From NCBI RefSeq assembly GCF_004345365.1, contig NZ_SLVF01000019.1:1-64000 (forward strand): 64,000 nucleotides of DNA, in the 5' to 3' direction. Shown here piece by piece: positions 43,789 to 52,511 of this stretch (within the stretch, counting starts at the first letter, position 1; every line of letters starts with the position of its first letter). The DNA comes from Kribbella sp. VKM Ac-2568 (lineage in GTDB: Bacteria > Actinomycetota > Actinomycetes > Propionibacteriales > Kribbellaceae). A program made the position numbers and the translations under genes. The notes beneath the pieces are model-generated. The model was not told the DNA's origin, made no database searches, and saw nothing but the letters and a program-made list of their open reading frames with translations.

Positions 43789-45164
43789 CGCCAGCCGGCG
43801 ACGACAACTCCACAAAGACGACTCCCGACATCCGGGAGATCGAGGAAGCCGCTCGCGACGCGAAGGCCGCCGCAGCGGAGGCAGAAGCCGCGGCGGACGA
43901 CGCCGAGGAGTCCGCTGAACACGCGGACGAGTCCGCCGAGCTTGCGGAGACCTCGGCCACCGAGGCAGGCAAGTCCGCCGAACTGGCCGACCGGTCCGCC
44001 GAGGTAGCCGACCGTTCTGCCGAGGTTGCCGAGCGGGCGGACCACGTGATGCGCCCGGATGACGGCAACCTGGTCGGCGAGATGCTGATCGACGAGCGTC
44101 ACCCGGACGTCGGCATGGGCCGGCCCGGTCCCCCGCTGCAGCGCTCGAACCCGTTCGTCTTCGGGTTCTTCGCGGCGCTCGGCGTACTGGTCGCCTGGGG
44201 GTTGTGGAACGCGCTCGGCCAGGCCAAGTCGGTGATCATCCTGCTGGTCGTGTCGATGTTCATCGCCGTCGGCCTGAACCCGCTGGTCGAGTGGTTCATG
44301 CGCCGCGGCCTGAAGCGCGGGCTCGCGGTCGCGGTGGTCTTCGTACTGATGATCCTGGCGGTGTCCGGGGTCGGCTTCGCGATCGTGCCGGTCGTCAGCG
44401 AGCAGATCAACAACCTGATCAGGAACGCTCCGGACTGGCTCGACCTGCTGACCAAGTCGAGGACGCTGGAAGAGCTGAACAACCGCTACGACTTCATCAC
44501 CAAGGCCAAGGACTACATCCAGGACCCGGCGCTGGCGCAGCGCGCGTTCGGCGGCGTCCTCGGTGTCGGCAAGGTGGTCGCGAACGCGCTGTTCTCCGCG
44601 TTCACCATCCTGATCCTGACCCTGTACTTCCTGGCCTCGCTGCCGTCGGTCAAGCGCGCGGCCTACAGCCTGGTACCGAGCAGCCGCCGCCAGCGGGTCG
44701 CCATCCTCGGCGACGAGGTGCTCGGCCGGGTCGGCGGCTACGTCAGCGGGCAGTTCCTGGTCGCGGCGTGCGCCGGCTTCTTCATGTTCGTGTTCCTGGA
44801 GATCGTCGGCCTGAACGACTACGCGCTCGCCCTCGCGATCGTGGTCATGTTCACCGCGTTCATCCCGATGGTCGGTGGCCTCATCGGCGTCGTCCTGGTC
44901 GCCGCGATCGGCTTCACCGACAGCCTGTGGACCGGCATCGCGTGCCTGGTGTACGGCGTGATCTACCAGCAGATCGAGAACTACCTGATCGCCCCCCGCA
45001 TCATGCGCCGGGCCGTCGACATCCCTGGCGCCGTCACGGTGATCGCAGCCCTCCTCGGCGGCGCCCTCCTCGGCGTAGTAGGCGCCCTGCTGGCCATCCC
45101 CACCGCCGCCGCCCTGCTCCTCATCATCCGAGAAGTCTGGATCCGCAAGGCCGACGCTTCGTAG
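43785..45164 (+). CDS. AI-2E/PerM-family membrane transporter with coiled-coil N-terminus
   Basis: 459 aa. The first ~100 residues are Ala/Glu-rich helix (DAKAAAAEAEAAADDAEESA; repeated SAEVADRSAEVAER), unusual for the family. About eight membrane helices follow, with AI-2E motifs: VIILLVVSMFIAVGLNPLVE, LIFTILILTLYFLASLPS-like region, FIPMVGGLIGVVLVAAIGF, YQQIENYLIAPRIMRRAVD. Family members export small molecules or act as Na+/H+ antiporters; substrate unknown. Translational coupling with a polar scaffold and a matching coiled coil suggest localisation to that scaffold (inference). Confidence 0.85.
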   Translation: MTPAGDDNSTKTTPDIREIEEAARDAKAAAAEAEAAADDAEESAEHADESAELAETSATEAGKSAELADRSAEVADRSAEVAERADHVMRPDDGNLVGEMLIDERHPDVGMGRPGPPLQRSNPFVFGFFAALGVLVAWGLWNALGQAKSVIILLVVSMFIAVGLNPLVEWFMRRGLKRGLAVAVVFVLMILAVSGVGFAIVPVVSEQINNLIRNAPDWLDLLTKSRTLEELNNRYDFITKAKDYIQDPALAQRAFGGVLGVGKVVANALFSAFTILILTLYFLASLPSVKRAAYSLVPSSRRQRVAILGDEVLGRVGGYVSGQFLVAACAGFFMFVFLEIVGLNDYALALAIVVMFTAFIPMVGGLIGVVLVAAIGFTDSLWTGIACLVYGVIYQQIENYLIAPRIMRRAVDIPGAVTVIAALLGGALLGVVGALLAIPTAAALLLIIREVWIRKADAS

Positions 45165-45509
45165 TACTGCGGATGCAGGAGCGGGTGTACGTCGGCCTCA
45201 CACGGCGGCTCACGCTCGCACCCCGGGAAGCTCGCCCACCCACAAGCCCGGCAAGCAGGCTCACCGAGAGTCGGGCGCCCTCTACCTCGGGGCACCGGAC
45301 TCCCAAAAACCCGGCACCTTGTGCACCACCTGAGCAGATCCCGGCGCCCCGGGCGCTCACTCGGTGCACGAAGTGGGACCTCGGACACCAACCCGGGACC
45401 TCGGACACGAAATAGCCTGTCCGCAGTCCCCGCAAGGTGTCCTAGGTCCCCGCAACGGCACCCGGCGACCGACTCATCGCGCCCCTGAAGGTGTCCCCGG
45501 TCCCCGCGA
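45165..45509. other. Non-coding stretch with 14-bp repeats
   Basis: No gene supported. Contains two direct and two inverted copies of a 14-bp GTGTCC-n2-GGTCCC motif (see repeat feature 45375-45504). Confidence 0.6.
45375..45504. repeat. Four copies of GTGTCCNNGGTCCC, two in each orientation
   Basis: Copies at 45375-45388 and 45395-45408 (reverse orientation, identical, 20-bp period), and at 45437-45450 (GTGTCCTAGGTCCC) and 45491-45504 (GTGTCCCCGGTCCC) in forward orientation. The forward copies are followed by CGCAA/CGCGAA. Confidence 0.85.
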
Positions 45510-45599
45510 AATGTCCAGCACGAGCTTGGCCAGCGTCGGGCCCGCGGTCAGGTCCACGTCGCCGATGTGACCACCGAAGGCGACGACCGACCTGTTCAT
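45510..45599 (-). pseudogene. N-terminal fragment resembling a PIG-L deacetylase
   Basis: From ATG 45599 (GGAG upstream) the minus strand reads MNRSVVAFGGHIGDVDLTAG then PTLAKLVLDISRG, like the start of PIG-L N-acetylglucosaminyl deacetylases (GAHxxDxE). It breaks off after ~33 codons at the repeat-bearing region. It directly follows the ABC permease remnant. Confidence 0.5.
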
Positions 45600-45614
45600 C
45601 AGGTAACTCCGCAG

Positions 45615-45785
45615 CTAGTTCAGGCCGCTCAGCGCGACGCCGCGGACGTAGTACCTCTGGAAGACCAGGAAGGCGACCAGCACCGGCAGGGTGCTGACCA
45701 CCAGACCGGCCATCACGATCGGCATCGTCCGGTCCGGGTCGAGGAAACTCTGCAGCAACTGGATGCCGACCGGCAGCGCACCAGC
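45615..45785 (-). pseudogene. C-terminal remnant of a carbohydrate ABC transporter permease
   Basis: The minus strand reads LPVGIQLLQSFLDPDRTMPI, then VMAGLVVSTLPVLVAFLVFQ and RYYVRGVALSGLN before TAG at 45617-45615. This is the typical end of MalG-type sugar permeases. The other ~220 residues are absent. Together with the PIG-L fragment it marks a lost sugar-import operon. Confidence 0.75.
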
Positions 45786-45828
45786 GCCTCTGAGGGGTTA
45801 ACCCCGATGCCGCCCAGGACAGAGGGGC

Positions 45829-46593
45829 TCAGGGGAGGAAGGGGGTGAGGGTGGCGAGGAAGTCGTCGAGGCGTTCGGCGTGGACCCAGTGGCCGGCTTC
45901 GGGGATGTCGGCGAACCGGACCTGGGGGAAGTAGCGCTCGATCGTGGCTCGGTGGTTGTGCTGGACGTAGTCCGACTTGCCGCCGTAGATGAAGAGCGTC
46001 GGCCCGTCGTACCGGCCGGACTCGTCCTCGGGCCAGGCGGAGATGGCCGGGAGGGCCGCCTCGATCACGGGGAGGTTCGGCCGCCAGCGAGCGCCCTGGT
46101 CGTCGAGGATCAGGTTCTGCAGCAGGAAGGCGCGGGTCCCCGGCGTGGGCACGGCGTCGACCAGTTGGGCGTCGACGTCAGCGCGGCGCTGGACCGACGA
46201 CAGGTCGGCATTGCGCATCGCCTGGGCGTACTCGACGAAGGCCGGCGGGTAGCTGACCGGCGCGGCGTCGACCACCACCAGCCGTTCCACTACCTCGGCA
46301 TGCCGGAGCGCGGTCAGCATCGCCGTCTTGCCGCCCATCGAGTGACCGACCAGCGCGACCGGCCCGACACCGAGCGAGGAGATCGTCTCGTAGACGTCCT
46401 CGGCCATCTCGGGGTAGCTCATCGTGTCGGTGTGCGGCGAGGTGCCGTGGTTGCGCAGGTCAAACGCGAAGACCCGGTGCTCGGCTGCCAGTCGTCGCGC
46501 CGCGGTCATCCAGTTCCGGCTGGAGCCGAACAACCCGTGCATCACCACGACGGGCGACCCGCTCTCGCCGTACGACGTGACCGGAAGCTTCAT
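45829..46593 (-). CDS. Alpha/beta-fold hydrolase
   Basis: 254 aa from ATG 46593. Oxyanion HGLFGSSRNW, AFDLRNHGTSPH, nucleophile elbow GHSMGGK (Ser), acid Asp near FIYGGKSDYVQ, and His in EAGHWVHAE complete the triad. It resembles YbfF/ABHD11-type esterases. The order in the protein and the conserved RNHGxSPH support a thioesterase/esterase role; natural substrate unknown. Confidence 0.88.
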   Translation of the reverse strand: MKLPVTSYGESGSPVVVMHGLFGSSRNWMTAARRLAAEHRVFAFDLRNHGTSPHTDTMSYPEMAEDVYETISSLGVGPVALVGHSMGGKTAMLTALRHAEVVERLVVVDAAPVSYPPAFVEYAQAMRNADLSSVQRRADVDAQLVDAVPTPGTRAFLLQNLILDDQGARWRPNLPVIEAALPAISAWPEDESGRYDGPTLFIYGGKSDYVQHNHRATIERYFPQVRFADIPEAGHWVHAERLDDFLATLTPFLP

Positions 46594-46678
46594 CAACACA
46601 CCCCTTGACCAGGCGACGACAGACCAGGCGACAACAGCAACATCGACGGCAACAGCAACATGGGCAGCACAGGCACGA

Positions 46679-46978
46679 TCAGCGGCGGCGCTGCCAGCAG
46701 GCAGTGTGCCAGTGCCGTCTCTCGTCCAGCGACTGACCGCCGCCGATCGCCGCGAGCAGGCTCGGATTCTCCGGCCAGACCACCACGTGCGGCGTTGCTG
46801 GCAGGATCTGCTGGTCGCAGCCCGGGCAACGGTAGGCCTTGTTGGACGCTGACCCGCTCACCCGGCGGACCATCCACTCGCCGTCCGAACGGCTCTCCCG
46901 GACCTGGTGCCCACCCATCAACGGCCGGTCACTGACCGGCCGCACGTGCTTCGAGGGCTTCTTCTTCCGGGACGCCAT
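46679..46978 (-). CDS. Small Zn-ribbon-like protein
   Basis: 99 aa. Basic N-terminus (ASRKKKPSKHVRP), then EWMVRRVSGSASNKAYRCPG with a CxxC (CPGC) and a distal HWHTACW, a likely zinc site of C2HC/HNH-like geometry (CPGCDQQI ... RRHWHTAC). Conserved actinobacterial family without known function. On the same strand as, and 80 bp upstream of, the hydrolase gene. Confidence 0.75.
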   Translation of the reverse strand: MASRKKKPSKHVRPVSDRPLMGGHQVRESRSDGEWMVRRVSGSASNKAYRCPGCDQQILPATPHVVVWPENPSLLAAIGGGQSLDERRHWHTACWQRRR

Positions 46979-47051
46979 AACGTCACCAAGGCTAGCTGCC
47001 GACCCCAGCCCAGTCCCCGCGGGGAGTCCGCCTGTGAGCTAGCTGACCAAG

Positions 47052-47083
47052 CCGGCCCGCCGCGGCTTTCCGCGGCGGGCCGG
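47052..47083. terminator. Hairpin after the M28 peptidase gene
   Basis: 14-bp perfect stem (47052-47065 with 47070-47083) and a 4-nt CTTT loop, 7 bp past the M28 stop on the minus strand. Confidence 0.8.
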
Positions 47084-47090
47084 GCCCAGG

Positions 47091-48482
47091 TCAGCGGCGA
47101 CGCGCGGCCGAATAGGCGGCGGTGCCGATCAGTTCCATCGAGACCTGGAGGCGTTCCAGGCTGACGTTCTTGGCGATGGTGTCCTCGGGCGAGTGGTACG
47201 GCGGCTCGAGCAGCGCGGGAGACGCCTCCCCCCGCCAGGAGAAGTTGGCCGCGGCGATCCCGACCTCCTGGAACGACTGGTGGTCGCTGGCGCCCCGCAA
47301 TACCGGTCCGACCAGCTGCGGCTCGTAGCCGAGGCGCTGCCCGGAAGCCCGTACTGCGTCCGTCGCCGTGTTCGCGAGTCCGTCGAACGACAGGAGCCAG
47401 TAGACGATGGCCGGATCCCAGCTCGTCGCCACCATGTCGTTCTGGAACACCGCGCGGTAGCGGTCGCGCTGGTCCTGCGCGAGCTGCGCCACGTGGTACC
47501 GGGAGCCGATCAGGCCCTGCTCCTCCGAACCCCACAGGGCGAACCGCAGAGTCGCCTCGACCGGTAGCTTGGCCATCACCCGGGCGATCTCCAGCGTCAG
47601 CACGGTGCCGGAGCCGTCGTCGTTCGCGCCGGGTGCGCCGATCACCGAGTCGTAGTGACCGCTCACCATCACGATCGGCGAGTTGCTGCCCTTGCCTTTG
47701 CGCTCACCGATCACGTTGTTCGACACGAGGCCGCGGTGCGCCGCAGTACTGATCGACAGCGGCAGCGAGGTGACGACGGCCAGCGCCTCGCGGAGCAACC
47801 GCTTCTGCACTTGGGCGACGCCGATGACCGGGATCGGGGCATCGGTCAGGCCGCTCGGCGAGAAAGCCGAAGCCCGCCGCGGGAACACCTGGTCGGCCGG
47901 AAGCAGTACGACGGCGACGGCACCGCGCGCGGCTGCTTCCGCGACGAAGGCCGGACGTGCCGCTGCTGTGTCATCCGCGAGCACCACCGAGCCGGCCACG
48001 TCCGCGGGCCAGAGCGGCGCGGTGGCAGCACCGACATCGCGGGCCGGGCCCTGCGCGGTGACGCCAAGCTTGCCGCCGGGTGCCGCACCGGCCTGCCAGC
48101 ACAGGTCGTTCGGCAACAGGTTGCGCGGGTCACCGATCTGGGCGAGGAACTTGTCCGCCACCGGGAACGGCTCCAGCCGGGTCCGGTAGCCGAACCGGTC
48201 GAGCTGGCCGGCCAGGTAGTCCGCGGCGCGCTTCTCGCTCGCGGTCCCGCCGATCCGCGGGCCGATCTCCTCGGACAGCACCTGGAGGTGCCGCAGAGCG
48301 CGTTCCGAGGAGAGCGCCGACACGATCTGCTTGTCGTACTTGTCGAGCGAGGGGCGCCGGACGGATCCCGGGCGCTGGTCGTCCGCGGCCCACGCGGGTA
48401 CGGCGGGCAATGCGGAGGCGGCAGTGACGCCGGCGACGGCTCCGAGTAGGCCGCGACGACTCAAACCGGACGTTTCGGTCAT
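47091..48482 (-). CDS. Tat-exported M28-family metallopeptidase
   Basis: 463 aa from ATG 48482 (GGGAGA upstream). Twin-arginine signal (LSRRGLLGAVAGVTAASALP, cut after AWA). A PA-domain-like insertion (residues ~130-260) precedes the M28 catalytic domain with all co-catalytic Zn ligands: SGHYDSV (His), GANDDGSGT (Asp), WGSEEQGL (Glu, catalytic and ligand), FQNDM (Asp), PPYHSPEDT (His). A secreted aminopeptidase that would feed on extracellular peptides. Confidence 0.92.
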   Translation of the reverse strand: MTETSGLSRRGLLGAVAGVTAASALPAVPAWAADDQRPGSVRRPSLDKYDKQIVSALSSERALRHLQVLSEEIGPRIGGTASEKRAADYLAGQLDRFGYRTRLEPFPVADKFLAQIGDPRNLLPNDLCWQAGAAPGGKLGVTAQGPARDVGAATAPLWPADVAGSVVLADDTAAARPAFVAEAAARGAVAVVLLPADQVFPRRASAFSPSGLTDAPIPVIGVAQVQKRLLREALAVVTSLPLSISTAAHRGLVSNNVIGERKGKGSNSPIVMVSGHYDSVIGAPGANDDGSGTVLTLEIARVMAKLPVEATLRFALWGSEEQGLIGSRYHVAQLAQDQRDRYRAVFQNDMVATSWDPAIVYWLLSFDGLANTATDAVRASGQRLGYEPQLVGPVLRGASDHQSFQEVGIAAANFSWRGEASPALLEPPYHSPEDTIAKNVSLERLQVSMELIGTAAYSAARRR

Positions 48483-48608
48483 GTAGGTCTCCCTTGTGAG
48501 GATGGCCCCGAGACGACCGACCGTAACCGATCCGCCACTGGTTCGCCGCCCCTGACGGAGTGCCGGATTCCCCTTTCCGCAAAGGAGGATCACCGTCGGC
48601 GAGAACGG

Positions 48609-49688
48609 CTAGCGCGAGTGCTGCTCCTCACGAACCTCGGCACGAGCTTCAGCGCGCAGTTCGGCGCCGACGTCGTGCATGTGACCGAGGCCCATCCGGT
48701 AGGACTCGACCACGCCGGTGTTCACGTACCGCATCCCGATCCGGTCGCAGTAGGCCTGCACCATCGGCTGGGCCAGCCGCAGGTTGGCGCGCGGCATGCT
48801 CGGGAAGAGGTGATGCTCGATTTGGTAATTCAGGCCGCCCATCATCCAGTCGACGACCAGGCCCCCGCGGACGTTGCGCGAGGTCAGCACCTGCTTCTCC
48901 AGGTGGCCCCAGTCGGTGTCACTGTCCGGCATCTCCATGCCCTTGTGGTTCGGGGCGAAAACGCTGCCGAGGTGCAGCCCGAAGAGCGCGTGGTGCAGCG
49001 CGGCGAAGGCGATCGCCTTGCCGGGCGACATGATGAGGAACAGTGCACCGAAGTACAGGACGAGGTGGGCGGCGATCAGGCCGAGTTCGACCCGCGCCTC
49101 GCGGCAGCGGCGCTTGCCGATCAGGAAGGTCACGCTGGAGACCTTGAGGTTCAGGCCTTCCAGGGTGAGCAGCGGGAAGAAGATCTTCGCCTGGTTGCGG
49201 GTGAGCCAGCCGTACAGGCCGGTGCGGCCCTCGGCCTGCTCCAACGTCCAGACCAGGATGCCCTCGCCGACGTCCGGGTCCTTGTCGGTGTGGTTCGGGT
49301 TCGCGTGGTGCCGGTTGTGCTTGTCGTTCCACCAGCCGTAGCTCATCCCGCAGAGCAGGTTGCCGTGCAGCATGCCCAGGACGTCGTGCAGCTTGCGGGA
49401 GCTGCTGATCTGCTGGTGACCGGCGTCGTGGCCGAAGAACGCGGCCCGGGTGGTGAGGATCGCCAGCGGGATCGCGAGCAGCAGTTGCAGCCACGAGTTG
49501 CCGAGCACGATGACGCCGGCCCAGGTCGCGGCGAGCAGGATCACGTTGAGGGTGATGGCGATCACGTACGACGCGGTACGCCGCTCCAGCAGCCCTGCTT
49601 CCTTGACCTCGCGCAGTAACGGGGCGAAGTCGCTGCCCTTACCGGATGGGCGTTTACGGGTAGGCGCAAGGGCAATGGGCTGTGCCAT
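48609..49688 (-). CDS. Acyl-lipid/acyl-CoA fatty acid desaturase
   Basis: 359 aa integral membrane di-iron desaturase. Three histidine boxes: FFGHDAGHQQ, NDKHNRHHANPNH, and NYQIEHHLFPSMPR, with membrane helices between. The QIEHH third box is the front-end/Delta-type pattern, though there is no cytochrome b5 domain, so an external electron donor is needed. DesA3-like function in membrane fluidity is likely; regiospecificity unknown. Divergent from the two-component system. Confidence 0.9.
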   Translation of the reverse strand: MAQPIALAPTRKRPSGKGSDFAPLLREVKEAGLLERRTASYVIAITLNVILLAATWAGVIVLGNSWLQLLLAIPLAILTTRAAFFGHDAGHQQISSSRKLHDVLGMLHGNLLCGMSYGWWNDKHNRHHANPNHTDKDPDVGEGILVWTLEQAEGRTGLYGWLTRNQAKIFFPLLTLEGLNLKVSSVTFLIGKRRCREARVELGLIAAHLVLYFGALFLIMSPGKAIAFAALHHALFGLHLGSVFAPNHKGMEMPDSDTDWGHLEKQVLTSRNVRGGLVVDWMMGGLNYQIEHHLFPSMPRANLRLAQPMVQAYCDRIGMRYVNTGVVESYRMGLGHMHDVGAELRAEARAEVREEQHSR

Positions 49689-49938
49689 CGGTTCCTCATC
49701 TCATCAGCGGTGGGGAGGCCTAGGCGTACAGCCGCGGCCACCATAGTGCATCCAGCCTCGATGCCCCAGTCGGCGAAAACATGAGTGCTACTACCCGGGT
49801 ATGCCGGGGTGCAGAGTCCCGCGGGAGGTAGGCCTAACACCACTGAGCCCGGACTGACTCTCCGTCATGATGGTGATCACCGGGCCGCAGTGGGCTCCGG
49901 TGAGCGGCTCATACTGAGCTCAGAACGGGAGAGAGAGC

Positions 49939-51237
49939 ATGACGATGGCGCAAGCGGCCCCGAGGCCGCCGATGCGGTTCCCACGGCTGGCGCAGCCTTT
50001 CATCGCGCTCGGCCTGGCGATCCTGGCCGAGCTCGGCATCGCCTTCTTCGTGCTGAACGTGGTCGCGGTACCGCTGATCGCGGTGTGGGTCGGCATCCCG
50101 ATGCTGCTGGTGTTCGTGCCCTGCACCCGCTGGTTCGCGAACTGCCACCGCACCCTGCTCGCGAGCTTCACCGGTACGCCGATCCAGCGCCCGTACAAGA
50201 AGCCGCCGATGCCGGGCGTGCTGATGTGGCTGCGGACCACGCTGAGTGACCCGGCCACCTGGCGGGACATCGCGTGGCTGCTGGTGAACGCAGTGATCGG
50301 TTTCACTCTGACCCTGCTGTCCGCGGTGCTCTTCCTGGCCTCGATCTTCTACCTGATCTACCCGTTCCTCGTCTGGGTGACGCCGGACGGTGTGTTCGAC
50401 GAGCCGTTCGGTGGGCTGTTCACGCTCAACGTCGCCACCGCGTTCCTGATGGTCCCGTTCGGATTGCTCGCCTTCCTGATCTGGACGGGTGCCGGCGAGC
50501 GGCTGCTCAAGGCGGACGCGTACCTGGCGCAGTCCCTGCTCGGCCCGACCGAGAGCGCCAAGCTGGCGATCCGGGTCCGCGAGCTGGCCGAGTCCCGGGC
50601 CGAGACCGTCGACACTCAGGCGGCCGAGCTGCGCCGGATCGAGCGCGACCTGCACGACGGTGCCCAGGCCCGGCTGGCCGCCCTGAGCATGAACCTCGGC
50701 ATGGCCGAGGAGATGGTCAACCGCGACCCCGCCCAGGCGGCCGCCCTGCTGACCGAGGCCCGCGAATCCGCCAGTACTGCGCTGTCGGAACTGCGTGATC
50801 TGGTCCGCGGGATCCACCCGCCGGTCCTGGCCGACCGTGGGCTCGAGGGTGCCGTGAAGGCGCTCGCGATGAGCCTGCCGTTCAAGGTCGACGTGACGAT
50901 CGACCTGCCTGGCCGGCCGCCCGCGCCGGTCGAGTCCGCGGCGTACTTCGCGGTGGCCGAGGCACTGGCGAACGTGCTCAAGCACGCGGCGGCGACCACC
51001 GCCTGGGTCCAGCTCAGCCATGAGAAGGAGCGGCTGCACATCCTCGTCGGCGACGACGGTGTGGGCGGCGCCACGGTGCGACCCGGCGGCGGTTTGTACG
51101 GAATCGAGCGGCGACTGGCCGCCTTCGACGGTACGTTGACGGTGGCCAGCCCGACCGGCGGGCCGACCACCGTGATCATGGAGTTGCCTTGCGAGTCGTC
51201 ATCGCTGAAGATCACGCCCTCCTCCGGGACGGCCTGA
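49939..51237 (+). CDS. Sensor histidine kinase (NarL/DesK type)
   Basis: 432 aa. Four membrane helices in a putative sensor domain (residues ~20-215; LAILAELGIAFFVLNVVAVP, IGFTLTLLSAVLFLASIFYL), HisKA_3 with phospho-His in RRIERDLHDGAQARLAAL, and an HATPase (YFAVAEALANVLKHA, HILVGDDGVGGA, GLYGIERRLAAFDG). GGGAGAGAG precedes ATG 49939. Its 3' end overlaps the response regulator by 49 bp. Next to a desaturase gene, so sensing of membrane state is conceivable, by analogy to DesK, but not shown. Confidence 0.9.
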   Translation: MTMAQAAPRPPMRFPRLAQPFIALGLAILAELGIAFFVLNVVAVPLIAVWVGIPMLLVFVPCTRWFANCHRTLLASFTGTPIQRPYKKPPMPGVLMWLRTTLSDPATWRDIAWLLVNAVIGFTLTLLSAVLFLASIFYLIYPFLVWVTPDGVFDEPFGGLFTLNVATAFLMVPFGLLAFLIWTGAGERLLKADAYLAQSLLGPTESAKLAIRVRELAESRAETVDTQAAELRRIERDLHDGAQARLAALSMNLGMAEEMVNRDPAQAAALLTEARESASTALSELRDLVRGIHPPVLADRGLEGAVKALAMSLPFKVDVTIDLPGRPPAPVESAAYFAVAEALANVLKHAAATTAWVQLSHEKERLHILVGDDGVGGATVRPGGGLYGIERRLAAFDGTLTVASPTGGPTTVIMELPCESSSLKITPSSGTA

Positions 51238-51836
51238 TCCGGCTGCTGGAAGCCCACGACTTCGAAGTCGTCGAAGCCGTCGACAACGGCCCCCGGCTGG
51301 TCCCGGCGCTCGTCGAGCACCGGCCGGACGTGGCCGTCGTCGACGTCCGGCTCCCCCCGACCTTCACCGACGAGGGCCTGAAGGCGGCCATCGAGGCCCG
51401 CCGCCAGGTCCCCGGCCTGCCGATCCTCGTGCTGTCGCAGTACGTCGAACAGCTCTATGCCCGGGAGCTCCTGACCGGAGGCGGCGGCGCGGTCGGGTAC
51501 CTGCTCAAGGACCGGGTGTCCAACGTCGCCGAGTTCCTGGACTCGGTCCGCCGGGTGGCAGCCGGCGGCACCGCGATGGACCCGGACGTGATCGGCCAGC
51601 TCCTCGCCCGCAACACCCGCGACGAGCCGATCGGCCGGCTGACCCCGCGCGAGTCCGAAGTACTGGGCCTGATGGCCGAGGGCCGCTCGAACGCCGCGAT
51701 CGCCGGCGCCCTCTTCGTCACCGAGAAAGCAGTCAGCAAACACACCAACAACATCTTCGCCAAACTCGACCTACCCCCCTCAGAGGACGACAACCGCCGC
51801 GTAATGGCGGTGCTCACATATTTGTCTTCCCGGTGA
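51189..51836 (+). CDS. LuxR/NarL-family response regulator
   Basis: 215 aa, starting with TTG inside the kinase gene. Receiver domain with phospho-Asp in DVAVVDVRLPPTF and Lys in GYLLKDRV; C-terminal LuxR HTH (LTPRESEVLGLMAEGRSNAA, VTEKAVSKHTNNIFAKL). Cognate partner of the preceding kinase. Confidence 0.92.
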   Translation: MRVVIAEDHALLRDGLIRLLEAHDFEVVEAVDNGPRLVPALVEHRPDVAVVDVRLPPTFTDEGLKAAIEARRQVPGLPILVLSQYVEQLYARELLTGGGGAVGYLLKDRVSNVAEFLDSVRRVAAGGTAMDPDVIGQLLARNTRDEPIGRLTPRESEVLGLMAEGRSNAAIAGALFVTEKAVSKHTNNIFAKLDLPPSEDDNRRVMAVLTYLSSR

Positions 51837-51913
51837 TGTAGAGAACGTGGCGCGGGCTTCGTCCCCCGGGTGAGAGCTCGCCGGTTGGCGGGCAGGATTG
51901 ATTGGAGTCAGAG

Positions 51914-52330
51914 ATGACCAAGTTCTTGCTGATCGTGGACTACAACCCTGGGGCGATCGACACGCCGATGACTGAGTGGGCGCCGGAGGAGATCAAGGCG
52001 CACATGGACTACTACGGTGCGTTGAATGACGAGTTGCGGGCCAGCGGTGAGCTGGTGGATCTGCAGGCGCTGACCGGGCCGGAGCTGGCCAAGGTGGTGA
52101 CGTCGAACGGGGTGAACGCGCCCGTGGTGACGGACGGGCCGTTCGTGGAGTTCAAGGAGATGCTCGCGGGGTTCCAGGTGGTGGACGTCGAGTCCGAGGA
52201 GCGGGCGATCGAGATCGCGGCCAGGGTCTCGCAGGTCCCCGGCCCGGGCGGCGTACCACTGGAGCAGCCGATCACCGTACGCCGGGTGATGGGCGAGGCC
52301 GACTTCGAGGAACTCAACCCCCTGGGCTGA
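51914..52330 (+). CDS. YCII/DGPF-domain protein
   Basis: 138 aa, second DGPF protein of the window. MTKFLLIVDYNPGAIDTPMT at the start and VTDGPFVEFKEMLAGFQVVD. Unlike the copy at 14.8 kb no sigma gene lies next to it. TTG 51902 is an alternative start. Confidence 0.85.
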   Translation: MTKFLLIVDYNPGAIDTPMTEWAPEEIKAHMDYYGALNDELRASGELVDLQALTGPELAKVVTSNGVNAPVVTDGPFVEFKEMLAGFQVVDVESEERAIEIAARVSQVPGPGGVPLEQPITVRRVMGEADFEELNPLG

Positions 52331-52374
52331 ACGCCGTACCGAACGGGCTCCTGCTGCACCGGCCGACCCGCTTC

Positions 52375-52509
52375 ATGCTGGCGATAGTCCGGCACGAAGC
52401 GGGTAGTTCGGAGCCGTTCACCGAGCTCGTCAGGGACGTCCCGGCCGAGGAGATCAGCGCCCGGGTGATCGAGCACCTCGCGTCCTTCCAGAGCACTCCC
52501 CCGGCCTGA
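52375..52509 (+). CDS. Possible 44-aa protein, unidentified
   Basis: The frame after the DGPF gene stays open for ~60 codons without an obvious start; ATG 52375 gives 44 residues (MLAIVRHEAGSSEPFTELVR then DVPAEEISARVIEHLASFQS). Composition looks coding (ordered amphipathic helix, strong third-position GC), but there is no ribosome binding site. It may be a fragment of a larger lost gene, perhaps the C-terminus of a regulator. Confidence 0.3.
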   Translation: MLAIVRHEAGSSEPFTELVRDVPAEEISARVIEHLASFQSTPPA

Positions 52510-52511
52510 GG

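Noticed and set aside
51914-52330. Whether the second DGPF gene is part of another ECF42 pair
   Set aside because: No sigma factor lies within 1 kb on either side; neighbours are a response regulator and AraC.
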